DNA of 64,000 bases from an uncultured Bariatricus sp. GTDB lineage: Bacteria; Bacillota; Clostridia; Lachnospirales; Lachnospiraceae. Within the stretch, counting starts at the first letter, position 1; every line of letters begins with the position of its first letter. Positions 54,135-62,904 of the stretch are shown here, piece by piece. Below the pieces are notes generated by a model that did not search any database, had not been told where the DNA came from, and saw nothing but the letters and a program-made list of their open reading frames with translations. A program made the position numbers and the translations under genes. The DNA lies in the NCBI GenBank assembly GCA_934320645.1, contig CAKRFP010000005.1, positions 31,278 through 95,277 of the forward strand. Reading direction: 5' to 3'.

Positions 54135-56309
54135 ATGAAATATAAAAAAGTAGTGGTACTTCTTGCTGTTGCCACACTTGGTATTGCAGGTTGTGGGAAA
54201 GGGAACGATACAGCAGGCACAAAAAGTACAAGTACGGAAACGGTGACTCTTTCGTCAAGTGGTCATGCCACGGTAAGTACAGTTAATCTGACAGAAGGCA
54301 AATACAGTGAGGAAAAGCTGGATGCTTCCTGGGATGAAAAGTCCGCTGTGAAGATTACCCTGAATGGGGATTCGGTAACGGCAGATGATAAGAATGTAGA
54401 GGTCGATGGAAGCAAGGTGACGATCACGGGAGCAGGCACCTATGTACTCAGCGGTACATTAAGTGACGGTCAGATCGTGGTTGATTCAGATGATAAAGAT
54501 TCCGTGCGACTGGTTTTAAACGGGGCAGAGATTACCTGTTCCAATTCATCGGCAATCTGGGTGAAGGATGGAGATACGATCATCACACTGGCAGATGGTA
54601 CAGAAAATACACTGACAGACGGAGCAGAATATACGACAGATTCTGAGGACGATGAGCCGAAGGCAGCCGTTTATGCGAAGGACGATCTGACATTTAACGG
54701 AAGCGGAAGCCTGACGGTGAACGGTAACTATGAGAATGGAATCCAGTGCAAGGATGCGCTCAAATTCATGTCCGGCACGTATACGATTACCGCAGCAAAT
54801 AATGGACTGGTCGGAAAGGACAGTGTATCGGTCAAAGATGGAAGCTATACGATCACATCCGGCGGGGATGGAATCAAGTCTACCAATACGGATGAGACCG
54901 ATAAAGGTTATGTGATCATTGACGGAGGAACATTTACCATTACAGCAGAAGGCGATGGCATCCAGGCAGAAACCCTGCTACGTGTAAATGATGGAGCCTT
55001 CACGATCACGACAGGTGGCGGAAGCGAAAATGCAGTTCAGAAAAATGGCATGGGCGGAGGCGTCCCGATGGGTGGCAGCGGACAGATGCCAGGAGATGGA
55101 GGCGGACGTCCGAACGATGGTCAGACACCGGGAAATCAGGAAACCGATTCGTCAGATGGACAGTCTGTAAATGCGGATGCAGCAGCTCCTGATAGCAATA
55201 GTTCTGCAGGAAGTACAGATACCAATACTCCGCCGGAGAAGAAAGATCCTCCGCAGGAAAATGGCGGACCGCCAGGAGAACTTCCACAGAATAATAAGGA
55301 TAATTCCAATTCGGACAGTGACGGATCTGTGGATGGAAGTGATACACCAGACAGTGATACATCTGGGAATCAGATGCAGCCGGGCGGCACGCCACCGGAC
55401 ATGAATCAGCAGAACTCAGAAGAGGAAGATACAACCAGTACAAAAGGTCTGAAATCTTATGTAGAGCTGGTGACAGCAGGTGGAACATTTAACATCGACA
55501 GCTGTGATGATGCACTTCACAGTGATAGCAGCGTTAAGGTGACAGATGGAACTTATACGATCAATACCGGGGATGATGGAATTCATGCAGATAAGACTCT
55601 GAATATTTCCGGCGGAACTATTGATATCCAGCAGTGCTACGAAGGAATCGAAGGATTTGATATTGTGATCGATGACGGAGATATCCGGGTAATATCCAGT
55701 GATGATGCCATTAATGCGGCAGGAAAATCATCTACAGATAATTCGGATACGACGGCAGAGAGTGAGACGAATAAAGAGCAGACGGATAATTCCGTATCAG
55801 ATTCTGGAAATGGACAGCAGACAGGACAAATGGGTGGCCAAATGGAAGCAGAAGACCAGGGTGCAACGCTCACGATCAATGGTGGAAGTCTGTATGTAAA
55901 TGCCAATGGGGATGGGCTGGATGCCAACGGAGATATTTTGATCACCGGTGGGAACCTTACCCTGCACGGACCGGCAGATGGAGGAAACGGAACGCTGGAT
56001 TATGCATCCGAGTGTAAGATCACCGGAGGAACCTTTGCAGCAGTAGGAAGCAACGGTATGATCCAGAACCCAAGTGAAGATTCTGAGCAGCCAGTTATCT
56101 GTCAGAGTCTGGATTCACAGGTAGAAAGTGGAACTGTGATAGCCGTGAAAGATGAGAGTGGAAAGGTGATCACAGAGATCAAAACCGAGAAAAATGTGCA
56201 GTGGTATGCATTCTCTTCTCCTAAATTTAAGGTTGGAAAAACCTATACGATCTGTATCGGGGATCAGGAAACAGAGGTGACTCTGGAGAGTAATTATACA
56301 GAGCTTTAA
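54135..56309 (+). CDS. Lipoprotein with Cthe_2159-type beta-helix (DUF4353)
   Basis: This 724-residue exported lipoprotein (lipobox LGIAGC, cut before Cys about residue 20) has repeated strands of the type GDGIKSTNTD, GDGIQAETLL, DDALHSDSSVKVTDGTYTI and GDDGIHADKTLNISGG, as in the Cthe_2159 carbohydrate-binding beta-helix family. A low-complexity linker rich in Gly, Pro, Asp and Ser (about residues 300-430) splits the helix, and a second one (about 530-575) interrupts it again. It is the third gene of the VTC/DUF4956 group. It may bind pectin- or cellulose-like polymers or metals at the surface. Confidence 0.8.
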   Translation: MKYKKVVVLLAVATLGIAGCGKGNDTAGTKSTSTETVTLSSSGHATVSTVNLTEGKYSEEKLDASWDEKSAVKITLNGDSVTADDKNVEVDGSKVTITGAGTYVLSGTLSDGQIVVDSDDKDSVRLVLNGAEITCSNSSAIWVKDGDTIITLADGTENTLTDGAEYTTDSEDDEPKAAVYAKDDLTFNGSGSLTVNGNYENGIQCKDALKFMSGTYTITAANNGLVGKDSVSVKDGSYTITSGGDGIKSTNTDETDKGYVIIDGGTFTITAEGDGIQAETLLRVNDGAFTITTGGGSENAVQKNGMGGGVPMGGSGQMPGDGGGRPNDGQTPGNQETDSSDGQSVNADAAAPDSNSSAGSTDTNTPPEKKDPPQENGGPPGELPQNNKDNSNSDSDGSVDGSDTPDSDTSGNQMQPGGTPPDMNQQNSEEEDTTSTKGLKSYVELVTAGGTFNIDSCDDALHSDSSVKVTDGTYTINTGDDGIHADKTLNISGGTIDIQQCYEGIEGFDIVIDDGDIRVISSDDAINAAGKSSTDNSDTTAESETNKEQTDNSVSDSGNGQQTGQMGGQMEAEDQGATLTINGGSLYVNANGDGLDANGDILITGGNLTLHGPADGGNGTLDYASECKITGGTFAAVGSNGMIQNPSEDSEQPVICQSLDSQVESGTVIAVKDESGKVITEIKTEKNVQWYAFSSPKFKVGKTYTICIGDQETEVTLESNYTEL

Positions 56310-56442
56310 ACTTAAAAAATTCTAAACTTGTCGGAAAAGACTGTTTTCTCATGAAGAAATATGTTAAAGTAAGGCTGAAATATGCGTAAAAAAGAACAAA
56401 CATTAACGAGATGTCGTTTAAGGAAGGAAGAACCATAGACAT

Positions 56443-57444
56443 ATGATGAGAGAAGACAGGAAAAGAGCGGAGCAGCGCCAGAAAAAAATGGCGAGGCGAA
56501 GGCGGGAAGTGCGAAGGATGAAAAGAAAGCTTTACAAAGCAGGCATTCTTGCAGCAGCAGGAATTATCGTGCTGGTTGCGATCCTGATGCTTTGTGGAAG
56601 TGGAAATGCAAAGAAACCTGCAAAAAAAGCATCCTCTGCGAAGACAAAGACGGAGACAAGTGAAAAGACAGAAACAAAGACACCAGAAGAGATAGAAGCT
56701 GAGAAAATCCAGGAGGTGCTGGATTCTGACCAGTATAAAGACCAGCTGGGCGAATTATATAAGAAAAAACCGGAGACGAAGGAAATCATTCTGAACAGAG
56801 AAAAGTATTCCGATGATCTGCTGACATGGCTGTTTGATCATCAGGAAGCACTGCAGTGGGTGATTGATTATCCGGAGCAGTCAGCAAGATCAGAGGAAGA
56901 ACTCAGTTCACAGGGACTTCAGGCAGTTGATCTGAAAGATTACAGAATCCAGAACCATATTCCGGTATATTTCCAGTGGAGCGAAGTATGGGGATATGCA
57001 TCTTATGGTTCCGAGAATATTGGAATGGGTGGATGCGGTCCGACCAGCCTTTCCATGGTGGCGACAGGACTCACAGGCAATACTTCATTTACACCGAAGT
57101 ATGTGGCAGATATGAGTGTCAATATGGGATATTATGTAGATGGCGTCGGAACAGACTGGACGCTTATGACTGCAGGAGCTTCAGAACTTGGAATAAACTC
57201 TGCGCAGCTTACCAACTGGTCGGAAGACACTCTCAAATCCGAGCTTTCGGCAGGACATCCGATCATCTGTAGTATGGGACCGGGCGATTTTACCAATCAG
57301 GGACATTTCATTGTGCTTTCCGGACTGACGGAGGATGGCAAGGTGCTGATCAATGACCCGAACAGTAAGATCAACAGCCGTAAGAAATGGGATATGAATA
57401 CGATTATAAATCAGATGAATGCCGCATGGTCATTCTGGGTATAA
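56443..57444 (+). CDS. Membrane-anchored C39-like cysteine peptidase
   Basis: This 333-residue protein has a strongly basic start (KKMARRRREVRRMKRK), one membrane helix (ILAAAGIIVLVAILML), a Lys/Thr/Glu linker and a C-terminal papain-like domain of the Peptidase_C39_2 kind: catalytic Cys in GMGGCGPTSLSMV, His in GHFIVLSG, Asp/Asn in LINDPNS. The active site lies outside the cell. There is no ABC transporter domain, unlike bacteriocin-processing C39 enzymes. The substrate is unknown. Confidence 0.85.
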   Translation: MMREDRKRAEQRQKKMARRRREVRRMKRKLYKAGILAAAGIIVLVAILMLCGSGNAKKPAKKASSAKTKTETSEKTETKTPEEIEAEKIQEVLDSDQYKDQLGELYKKKPETKEIILNREKYSDDLLTWLFDHQEALQWVIDYPEQSARSEEELSSQGLQAVDLKDYRIQNHIPVYFQWSEVWGYASYGSENIGMGGCGPTSLSMVATGLTGNTSFTPKYVADMSVNMGYYVDGVGTDWTLMTAGASELGINSAQLTNWSEDTLKSELSAGHPIICSMGPGDFTNQGHFIVLSGLTEDGKVLINDPNSKINSRKKWDMNTIINQMNAAWSFWV

Positions 57445-57452
57445 AAGTTTGG

Positions 57453-57494
57453 AAAAAGTGCAGGAGAATTGGATAAATTCTCTTGCGCTTTTTT
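57453..57494 (+). terminator. Intrinsic terminator after the C39-like peptidase
   Basis: AAAAAGTGCAGGAGAATT pairs with AATTCTCTTGCGCTTTTT (one mismatch) and continues in a T run. Confidence 0.85.
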
Positions 57495-57534
57495 CTTATT
57501 TATGATATAAATAGATATTGTCGAGAGACAAAAT

Positions 57535-57616
57535 GGGTGGATTCCCGAGTGGCCAAAGGGGACAGACTGTAAATCTGCTGCAATTTGCTTCGGTGGTTCG
57601 AATCCACCTCCGCCCA
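57535..57616 (+). tRNA. tRNA-Tyr (GUA)
   Basis: 82 nt with a long variable arm: acceptor GGGTGGA/TCCGCCC (one G-U), anticodon stem-loop CAGACTGTAAATCTG, T-arm GGTTCGAATCC, discriminator A. CCA is not encoded. Confidence 0.95.
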
Positions 57617-57685
57617 TTGATGCGAGGTCAGAAAAGGTAGTGCAGAGCATGTATATTTTCGTGTCAGACCGTTCGAGCATCTCTT

Positions 57686-57771
57686 GCCGTAGTGGCGGAA
57701 CAGGCAGACGCCCGGGACTTAAAATCCCGTGGGTAGTGATACCCGTACCGGTTCGATTCCGGTCTGCGGCA
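57686..57771 (+). tRNA. tRNA-Leu (UAA)
   Basis: 86 nt: acceptor GCCGTAG/CTGCGGC, D-arm TGGCGGAACAGGCAGACGC, anticodon TAA in GACTTAAAATC, long variable arm, T-arm GGTTCGATTCC, discriminator A. Confidence 0.95.
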
Positions 57772-57776
57772 TATAG

Positions 57777-57812
57777 AAAGGTTTAACTTTAGGGTTAGAC
57801 CTTTTTTTTATT
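57777..57812 (+). terminator. Terminator of the tRNA-Tyr/Leu unit
   Basis: AAAGGTTTAAC and GTTAGACCTTT pair with one G-T or mismatch, followed by a T run. Confidence 0.75.
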
Positions 57813-57873
57813 TTCATAGTAAATAAAACTTAAACATCACAGACAATTTTTTGTATTGCCCATTGTAAATTTG

Positions 57874-57902
57874 TTGAAAATAGACAATGGAAATGCTACA
57901 CT
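57874..57902 (+). promoter_or_regulatory. Promoter of the diguanylate cyclase gene
   Basis: TTGAAA (57874-57879), 17 bp, TACACT (57897-57902). Confidence 0.55.
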
Positions 57903-57946
57903 AAAAAAAATTATGAAAGATGTTCATACGAAGGGGAACAGATATC

Positions 57947-59284
57947 ATGAAGAAGAAAATCAAAATACAAAAAGTGAGTGCATGGAACATTGGTATAACA
58001 ATAGTAATGGCTTTGATATTTATAGCTTTGTGTATACAAAGTGAGAAAGAATTTAAAACTTTAAAGCATTCAACAGAGCAGTATCTTGCATGCGAAAAAG
58101 CAGCCAGACAACTGGAGGATGGTTCTGATTATCTGACAGAACAAGTTCGGCTCTATGCATCAACGGGGGATGTAAAGTACAGAGATTTATATTTTCGGGA
58201 AGTAAGCAGTACCAAACGCAGGGAGAATGCAATTGAGTATCTGAAAAAGTATTTTGATGGAACAGATGGATTTAAGGCATTGCAAAAAGCAATGAATTAT
58301 TCGCAGAAGCTTATGGAAACCGAATATTATTCGATGCGCCTGGAAGCAGAGGGAAATGAAGAAGATGAAAGTACCTGGCCAGAAGAGATTAAGGCGGTAA
58401 CTTTGTCTGAAGAAGACCTGCAACTGCTGAGTTATGAAAAAAAACAGAAAGCGCAGCAGCTTGTCTCTGGCAATCAATATCAGGATTCTAAGAATGATAT
58501 TACAAAGAGTGTGAGCAAATGTGTGAATGAACTGATCAAGCAGACCAGGAACGAGCAGGGACGTGCCACTACAATTTTTTCAGATATGTATCTGAAGCTT
58601 GAGAGTGGAATTATAGTATTGGTAATTATGATGCTGATCATGTGCATCGGAGTAAGAAGATTGATAGTGAGACCGCTGATAAGTTACAATGAAAGTATTC
58701 AGCGTGGAGAAATTTTCCCGGTGATTGGTGCGGCAGAACTTCAGAATCTTGCAGAGACATACAACAAAGTTTATCTTGAGAATCAGGAAACACAGAAACT
58801 GATTCGTCATCAGGCAGAACATGATTCTATGACGGAACTGTTGAACAAAGGATCCTTTGAAAAACTTCTGAAAATTTATGAAGAAGGAAATAATCCGTTT
58901 GCACTGCTCCTCATTGATGTGGATATTTTTAAATCGGTAAATGATACTTATGGACATGCGGTCGGAGATGCGTTATTAAAGCGGGTTGCATTTAATTTAA
59001 AGAATGCATTCCGAAGTGTTGATTATGTATGCAGGATTGGTGGAGATGAATTTGCAGTTATTATGGTGGAAATGACAAGTGATCTGCAGTACACGATTAA
59101 AGATAAGATCGCGATGGTAAGTGAAGAACTTGCAAGATCGGAAGGAGAGGTGCCAGCGATTACTTTGAGTGTAGGAGTTGCGTTTTCCGACAGAGAAAAT
59201 CCGGGCGAAGATATTTTTAAAGATGCAGACAAAGTTTTATATTATGTAAAAGAAAATGGAAAGAACGGAATCAGTTTTTACTAA
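57947..59284 (+). CDS. Membrane diguanylate cyclase (GGDEF)
   Basis: This 445-residue protein makes cyclic di-GMP. It has a membrane helix near residue 15-35, an extracellular helical sensor of about 180 residues, a second helix (GIIVLVIMMLIMCIGVRRLIV), a short linker and a C-terminal GGDEF domain: DSMTELLNKGSFEKLL, LLIDVDIFKSVNDTYGHAVGD and IGGDEFAVIM with an intact active motif. No RxxD inhibitory site is evident directly before it. The ATG at 57947 follows AAGGGGAAC; an upstream ATG in frame is rejected. Confidence 0.93.
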   Translation: MKKKIKIQKVSAWNIGITIVMALIFIALCIQSEKEFKTLKHSTEQYLACEKAARQLEDGSDYLTEQVRLYASTGDVKYRDLYFREVSSTKRRENAIEYLKKYFDGTDGFKALQKAMNYSQKLMETEYYSMRLEAEGNEEDESTWPEEIKAVTLSEEDLQLLSYEKKQKAQQLVSGNQYQDSKNDITKSVSKCVNELIKQTRNEQGRATTIFSDMYLKLESGIIVLVIMMLIMCIGVRRLIVRPLISYNESIQRGEIFPVIGAAELQNLAETYNKVYLENQETQKLIRHQAEHDSMTELLNKGSFEKLLKIYEEGNNPFALLLIDVDIFKSVNDTYGHAVGDALLKRVAFNLKNAFRSVDYVCRIGGDEFAVIMVEMTSDLQYTIKDKIAMVSEELARSEGEVPAITLSVGVAFSDRENPGEDIFKDADKVLYYVKENGKNGISFY

Positions 59285-59417
59285 AAGAAATTATATGGTA
59301 TATGAAAAAATCTTGAATTGCCGGGGAGGTGTTATTATAATGCAAATAGACGCCAAAGTTATAGGGTACACTGTATTGTGAGGGGAACAACACAGAAAAT
59401 AAAGGGATTAGAATGCA

Positions 59418-59903
59418 ATGAAAAAAAACATGAAGAAAACAACAAGCCAGTCACCGACAGTATCATGGATTGAGACAGAAAATGGGTGTAAGTTTATCTT
59501 AAAAGTAAAGGAGGATAAACAGGGAAGGTTAACGGGAAGCGTGCAACCGTTGTTCGGGACTACCCCATTGGAATTTTCTGAAATCGGGAGTCTGATTCTT
59601 GCACTTGACAGGCTGATGGATGCGGTTGGAGGACCGGTATCAAGAGAGACAACAAGATTCCAAAATAGTGGGATTTATAAAAACTGGGTTGAAAAAGAGA
59701 TGGAACATGGAAGTATAGTACGGAAAATTCCAGAAGAAGAACGGGATAATATGCAGAAAGGGACAGAGCTCTTTTTTATATGTGTAAAATACCGGAGATA
59801 CGGAAGCTGGCAGGGAGAAATCCGGTGGAATGGAAAAGTTACTAAATACTTTAGAAGTGAATTAGAATTACTACATTTAATTCAATCTGTATTTGCAGAA
59901 TAA
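59418..59903 (+). CDS. Unknown 161-residue protein with two copies of a small module
   Basis: I do not recognise a named family. Residues 24-70 (FILKVKEDKQGRLTGSVQPL, then EFSEIGSLILALDRLMD) and 118-160 (FFICVKYRRYGSWQGEIRW, then FRSELELLHLIQSVF) share spacing and pattern: F-x-x-x-V-K, G-x-x, an F-S/R-x-x-x-L helix ending L-x-L-I. It therefore seems to be an internal duplication of an about 45-residue beta-beta-beta-helix module. There is no signal peptide. It lies 133 bp after the diguanylate cyclase; a link with c-di-GMP is possible but unsupported. Confidence 0.6.
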   Translation: MKKNMKKTTSQSPTVSWIETENGCKFILKVKEDKQGRLTGSVQPLFGTTPLEFSEIGSLILALDRLMDAVGGPVSRETTRFQNSGIYKNWVEKEMEHGSIVRKIPEEERDNMQKGTELFFICVKYRRYGSWQGEIRWNGKVTKYFRSELELLHLIQSVFAE

Positions 59904-59936
59904 TAAATATTAATATCAGTAAGTTTAATATATTGT

Positions 59937-59981
59937 AAAGAACATATCAACTTAAAATAATGAGTTGTTATGTTCTTTTTT
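59937..59981 (+). terminator. Intrinsic terminator after the 161-residue protein
   Basis: AAAGAACATATCAACT pairs with GAGTTGTTATGTTCTTT (one mismatch and a bulge-free stem otherwise), followed by TTTTG. Confidence 0.8.
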
Positions 59982-59993
59982 GTATTAAAAAAC

Positions 59994-60252
59994 ATATCAG
60001 ATATTGAGAAAACCTATACGAATACAGCATCGGTCACGGCAAATGAAGAGACAACAGACAGTAATGGAAATGTGAAGATCGAAGCGGGAGCTTTTGTAAA
60101 AGACCTGACAAAGAGTGATCAGGCAGGACTTTACAATTACAGTTGATAAGTTTAAATGTACTGACAGCAAGGTAACAATAACAAAGACGAATACTTCAAT
60201 GACATATGATGGAAAAAGCAGAATAACTGTCAGATGTTCATTGAAAAAATAA
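59994..60252 (+). pseudogene. Surface-protein C-terminal remnant, frameshifted
   Basis: Two overlapping frames join near 60130. The first reads TYTNTASVTANEETTDSNGN and AGAFVKDLTKSDQAG; the second continues FTITVDKFKCTDSKVTITK, then TYDGKSRITVRCSLKK to a stop at 60250. Composition is that of an extracellular beta domain. No start or signal peptide remains. Confidence 0.6.
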
Positions 60253-60266
60253 AATGATTACATATT

Positions 60267-60295
60267 TTGACAAACTGTATGTTCATGTTTACAAT
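60267..60295 (+). promoter_or_regulatory. Promoter of the aldose epimerase gene
   Basis: TTGACA (60267-60272), 17 bp, TACAAT (60290-60295). Confidence 0.75.
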
Positions 60296-60323
60296 AGAAA
60301 TAAAAGGGAGGAAACATTGTATA

Positions 60324-61202
60324 ATGGGAACATATCAGCTTAAGAACAAAGAACTTACACTTACAGTCATTTCGGCCGGTGCCGAGATGAAATCGTTAAA
60401 AGATACTAAAACCAGACAAGAATATCTGTGGCAGGCAGATCCGGAATTTTGGGGAAGAACATCACCGATTCTTTTTCCAATTGTAGGAAATTACGCGCAG
60501 AAACAGTCTATATATGAAGGAAAGCCATATACGCTGTCACAGCATGGTTTTGCAAGAGATATGGAATTTGATCTGGAGAGTCAGACAGAAGAAGAGATTT
60601 GGTTTGTACTGAAAGATACAGAAAGTACTTTGGAAAAATATCCGTTTCATTTTATCCTGAAAGTGGGATACAGAATTTCTGGATGCCAGGTGGAAGTGAT
60701 GTGGAAGGTGGAGAATCCAAATGAGAAGAAGATGTATTTTTCAATTGGGGGACACCCGGCATTTAACTGCCCGTTAAAAGAAGGAGAGAAGCAGGAAGAC
60801 TATCAGCTTGTATTTGATACGGAAGGACCGCTTACCAGTAGTATTCTGAATGCGGAAGGAGCACTTTGTCCGCGGACAAAAGTTTTGAATCTTTCAGGAA
60901 AATGTCTGGAGCTGGAGGAACATTTATTTGATGAAGATGCGCTGATCATTGAGAAACATCAGGCACAGAGGGCAGGACTTGTGGATCCTTCGGGAAAGGT
61001 ATATTTGGAAGTAGAATTTGATGCACCACTTTTTGGGATCTGGTCTCCGGCGAAAAAACATGCGCCATTTGTATGTATTGAGCCATGGTACGGAAGAAGT
61101 GACAGAGAAGATTTTGACCATACACTGGAAAAGCGTGAGTGGGGGAATGAACTGGAACCGGGAGCAGTTTTTGAAAAGAGCTACAAGATTCTGGTAAAAT
61201 AG
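60324..61202 (+). CDS. Aldose 1-epimerase family protein
   Basis: This 292-residue beta-sandwich enzyme interconverts sugar anomers; this LacX/YeaD-like subgroup may act on sugar phosphates. SQHGFARDMEF holds the first catalytic His, SIGGHPAFNCP the second, and FVCIEPWYGRSD the acidic residue. The ATG at 60324 follows GGGAGGA; the open frame upstream overlaps the promoter. Confidence 0.88.
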   Translation: MGTYQLKNKELTLTVISAGAEMKSLKDTKTRQEYLWQADPEFWGRTSPILFPIVGNYAQKQSIYEGKPYTLSQHGFARDMEFDLESQTEEEIWFVLKDTESTLEKYPFHFILKVGYRISGCQVEVMWKVENPNEKKMYFSIGGHPAFNCPLKEGEKQEDYQLVFDTEGPLTSSILNAEGALCPRTKVLNLSGKCLELEEHLFDEDALIIEKHQAQRAGLVDPSGKVYLEVEFDAPLFGIWSPAKKHAPFVCIEPWYGRSDREDFDHTLEKREWGNELEPGAVFEKSYKILVK

Positions 61203-61284
61203 CCAAGAGGGTTGCGTTTCAAAGCCCAGACTGATACAATAGAAAAAATACATGGAATTATAAAAAGGAAGAGGAGAACATAAG

Positions 61285-61866
61285 ATGAATTTTTTGGAAG
61301 AACGTATTGTCAAAGATGGAATCGTGAAAGAGGGAAATGTTCTTAAGGTGGACAATTTCCTGAATCATCAGATGGATATTGAATTATTTGACCAGATCGG
61401 AGCGGAATTTAAAAAGAGATTTGCAGATAAGAATATCAACAAGATCCTGACAATCGAAGCTTCTGGCATCGGGATTGCCTGTATTGTAGCGCAGCATTTT
61501 CATGTGCCGGTCGTATTTGCAAAAAAGACACAGAGCATTAACCTGGAAGGCGAGATGTATGTAGCAGAAGTTGAATCATTTACCCACAAGTGCAAAAATC
61601 AGGTAATCGTAGCGAAGAAATTCCTCTCGGAGGAAGATCATGTACTCATCATTGATGACTTCCTTGCAAATGGATGTGCGCTGCAGGGACTGATCCAGCT
61701 GGTTACAGAGGCAGGGGCAACTGTCGAGGGAATCGGAATTGTGATCGAAAAAGGATTCCAGTCCGGTGGAAGAATCATCCGTAACCTTGGATATCCACTG
61801 GAATCACTTGCAATTGTAGATGCAATGGACAGTGAGACAGGAGAGATTACGTTCAGAGAGCAATAA
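61285..61866 (+). CDS. xpt: Xanthine phosphoribosyltransferase
   Basis: This 193-residue salvage enzyme converts xanthine and PRPP to XMP. LEERIVKDGIVKEGNVLKVDNFLNHQMD, EASGIGIACIVA and the PRPP loop VLIIDDFLANGCALQGL are diagnostic. The 80-bp leader shows no purine riboswitch. GGAAGAGGAG precedes the ATG. Confidence 0.96.
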   Translation: MNFLEERIVKDGIVKEGNVLKVDNFLNHQMDIELFDQIGAEFKKRFADKNINKILTIEASGIGIACIVAQHFHVPVVFAKKTQSINLEGEMYVAEVESFTHKCKNQVIVAKKFLSEEDHVLIIDDFLANGCALQGLIQLVTEAGATVEGIGIVIEKGFQSGGRIIRNLGYPLESLAIVDAMDSETGEITFREQ

Positions 61867-61875
61867 GCAGATAAA

Positions 61876-61924
61876 AAAACGCATATATCTGGGAAAGAAT
61901 TTTGTCCCGGGTATATGCGTTTTT
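61876..61924 (+). terminator. Intrinsic terminator after xpt
   Basis: AAAACGCATATATCTGGGA pairs with TCCCGGGTATATGCGTTTT, then a T run. Confidence 0.9.
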
Positions 61925-62028
61925 CTGTTCTGTTAAATTGAAAGCATTATATGCCATACATACGCACTTGCGTAAAGAGACAGGATAATGCAGGCAAACT
62001 ACGCCCGGTGCGAATCAAGTATATTATT

Positions 62029-62904
62029 TTAGCTGGCTCGCGAACGGTTGTAGAAAAACATGGCAAGCGAAGAGCCAAAGATCACAATGTATCCGATCAC
62101 ACTGAGCAGGTCAGGGATATCATCCCAGAGAAGGAAACTCCAGATTCCTGCGAAAATAACGATCGTGTAATCGTAAATAGAAATTTCGCTTGCCGGAGCA
62201 TTTGCATAAGCGGCGGTGATTCCAAACTGTCCACCGGATGCACAGACGCCTGCCATAATGAGGAATAAGAGCTGTTTCAGACTCATCGGTGTATAGTCAA
62301 ACAGAAGCACCGGCAGGGTAGCAAGGCAGGAAAAGGCGGAGAAGAAAAATACGATAAATGGTCCTTTTTCTCCGCGCAGACTTAATCCGCGGACAGCCGT
62401 GTAAGCTGCACCGGCGAACATGCCGCCAAGGAAACCAAGCAGTGCAGGAAAGACACTGTCAAAGGCGAAGCCCGGTTTGATGATAAAGAGGCTTCCGATA
62501 AAAGCTGCGATTACACAGAGCGTCTGTGTCGGTGTTACCTTTTCTTTTAAAAACAGAAAAGAAAACAGAATCACAAAGAACGGGGAAAGCTTGTTCAGCA
62601 TAGAAGCGTCTGCCAGATTTAGCTGTCCGATCGCGTAAAAGTTGCAGAGAATACCAAGTGTTCCGAATCCGGCGCGGACAATGAGAAGTCCAAGATTCCC
62701 TTGCTGCCAACGGAATGATAGGCGGCTTTTGCGAAGCATGAAAGCTGCAACGAAAAGAGCCACCAGATTCCGGAAAAAGCTTTTTTGCACAGAAGGAAGA
62801 TCTATTGCAAGCTTTACAAACATATTCATGAGGGAAAAACAGAAAGCGGAAATAATAATGAACAGAATCCCTTTCTGTTTTTTGGAAAGAGCAGGTTTAG
62901 TCAT
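62029..62904 (-). CDS. DMT-superfamily (EamA) transporter
   Basis: This 291-residue permease has ten helices in two EamA repeats (KGILFIIISAFCFSLMNMFVKLA; later FLGGMFAGAAYTAVRGL). Substrate unknown; many relatives export metabolites. The ATG at 62904 overlaps the end of the upstream peptidase gene by eight bases and is preferred to a GTG at 62922; the overlap indicates one operon. Confidence 0.9.
   Translation of the reverse strand: MTKPALSKKQKGILFIIISAFCFSLMNMFVKLAIDLPSVQKSFFRNLVALFVAAFMLRKSRLSFRWQQGNLGLLIVRAGFGTLGILCNFYAIGQLNLADASMLNKLSPFFVILFSFLFLKEKVTPTQTLCVIAAFIGSLFIIKPGFAFDSVFPALLGFLGGMFAGAAYTAVRGLSLRGEKGPFIVFFFSAFSCLATLPVLLFDYTPMSLKQLLFLIMAGVCASGGQFGITAAYANAPASEISIYDYTIVIFAGIWSFLLWDDIPDLLSVIGYIVIFGSSLAMFFYNRSRAS

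Noticed and set aside
57411..57680. 89-codon minus-strand frame over tRNA-Tyr
   Set aside because: It is antisense to a clear tRNA gene and the peptidase terminator.
61203..61284. Purine riboswitch before xpt
   Set aside because: Only 80 bp, no paired arms or conserved loop sequences visible.
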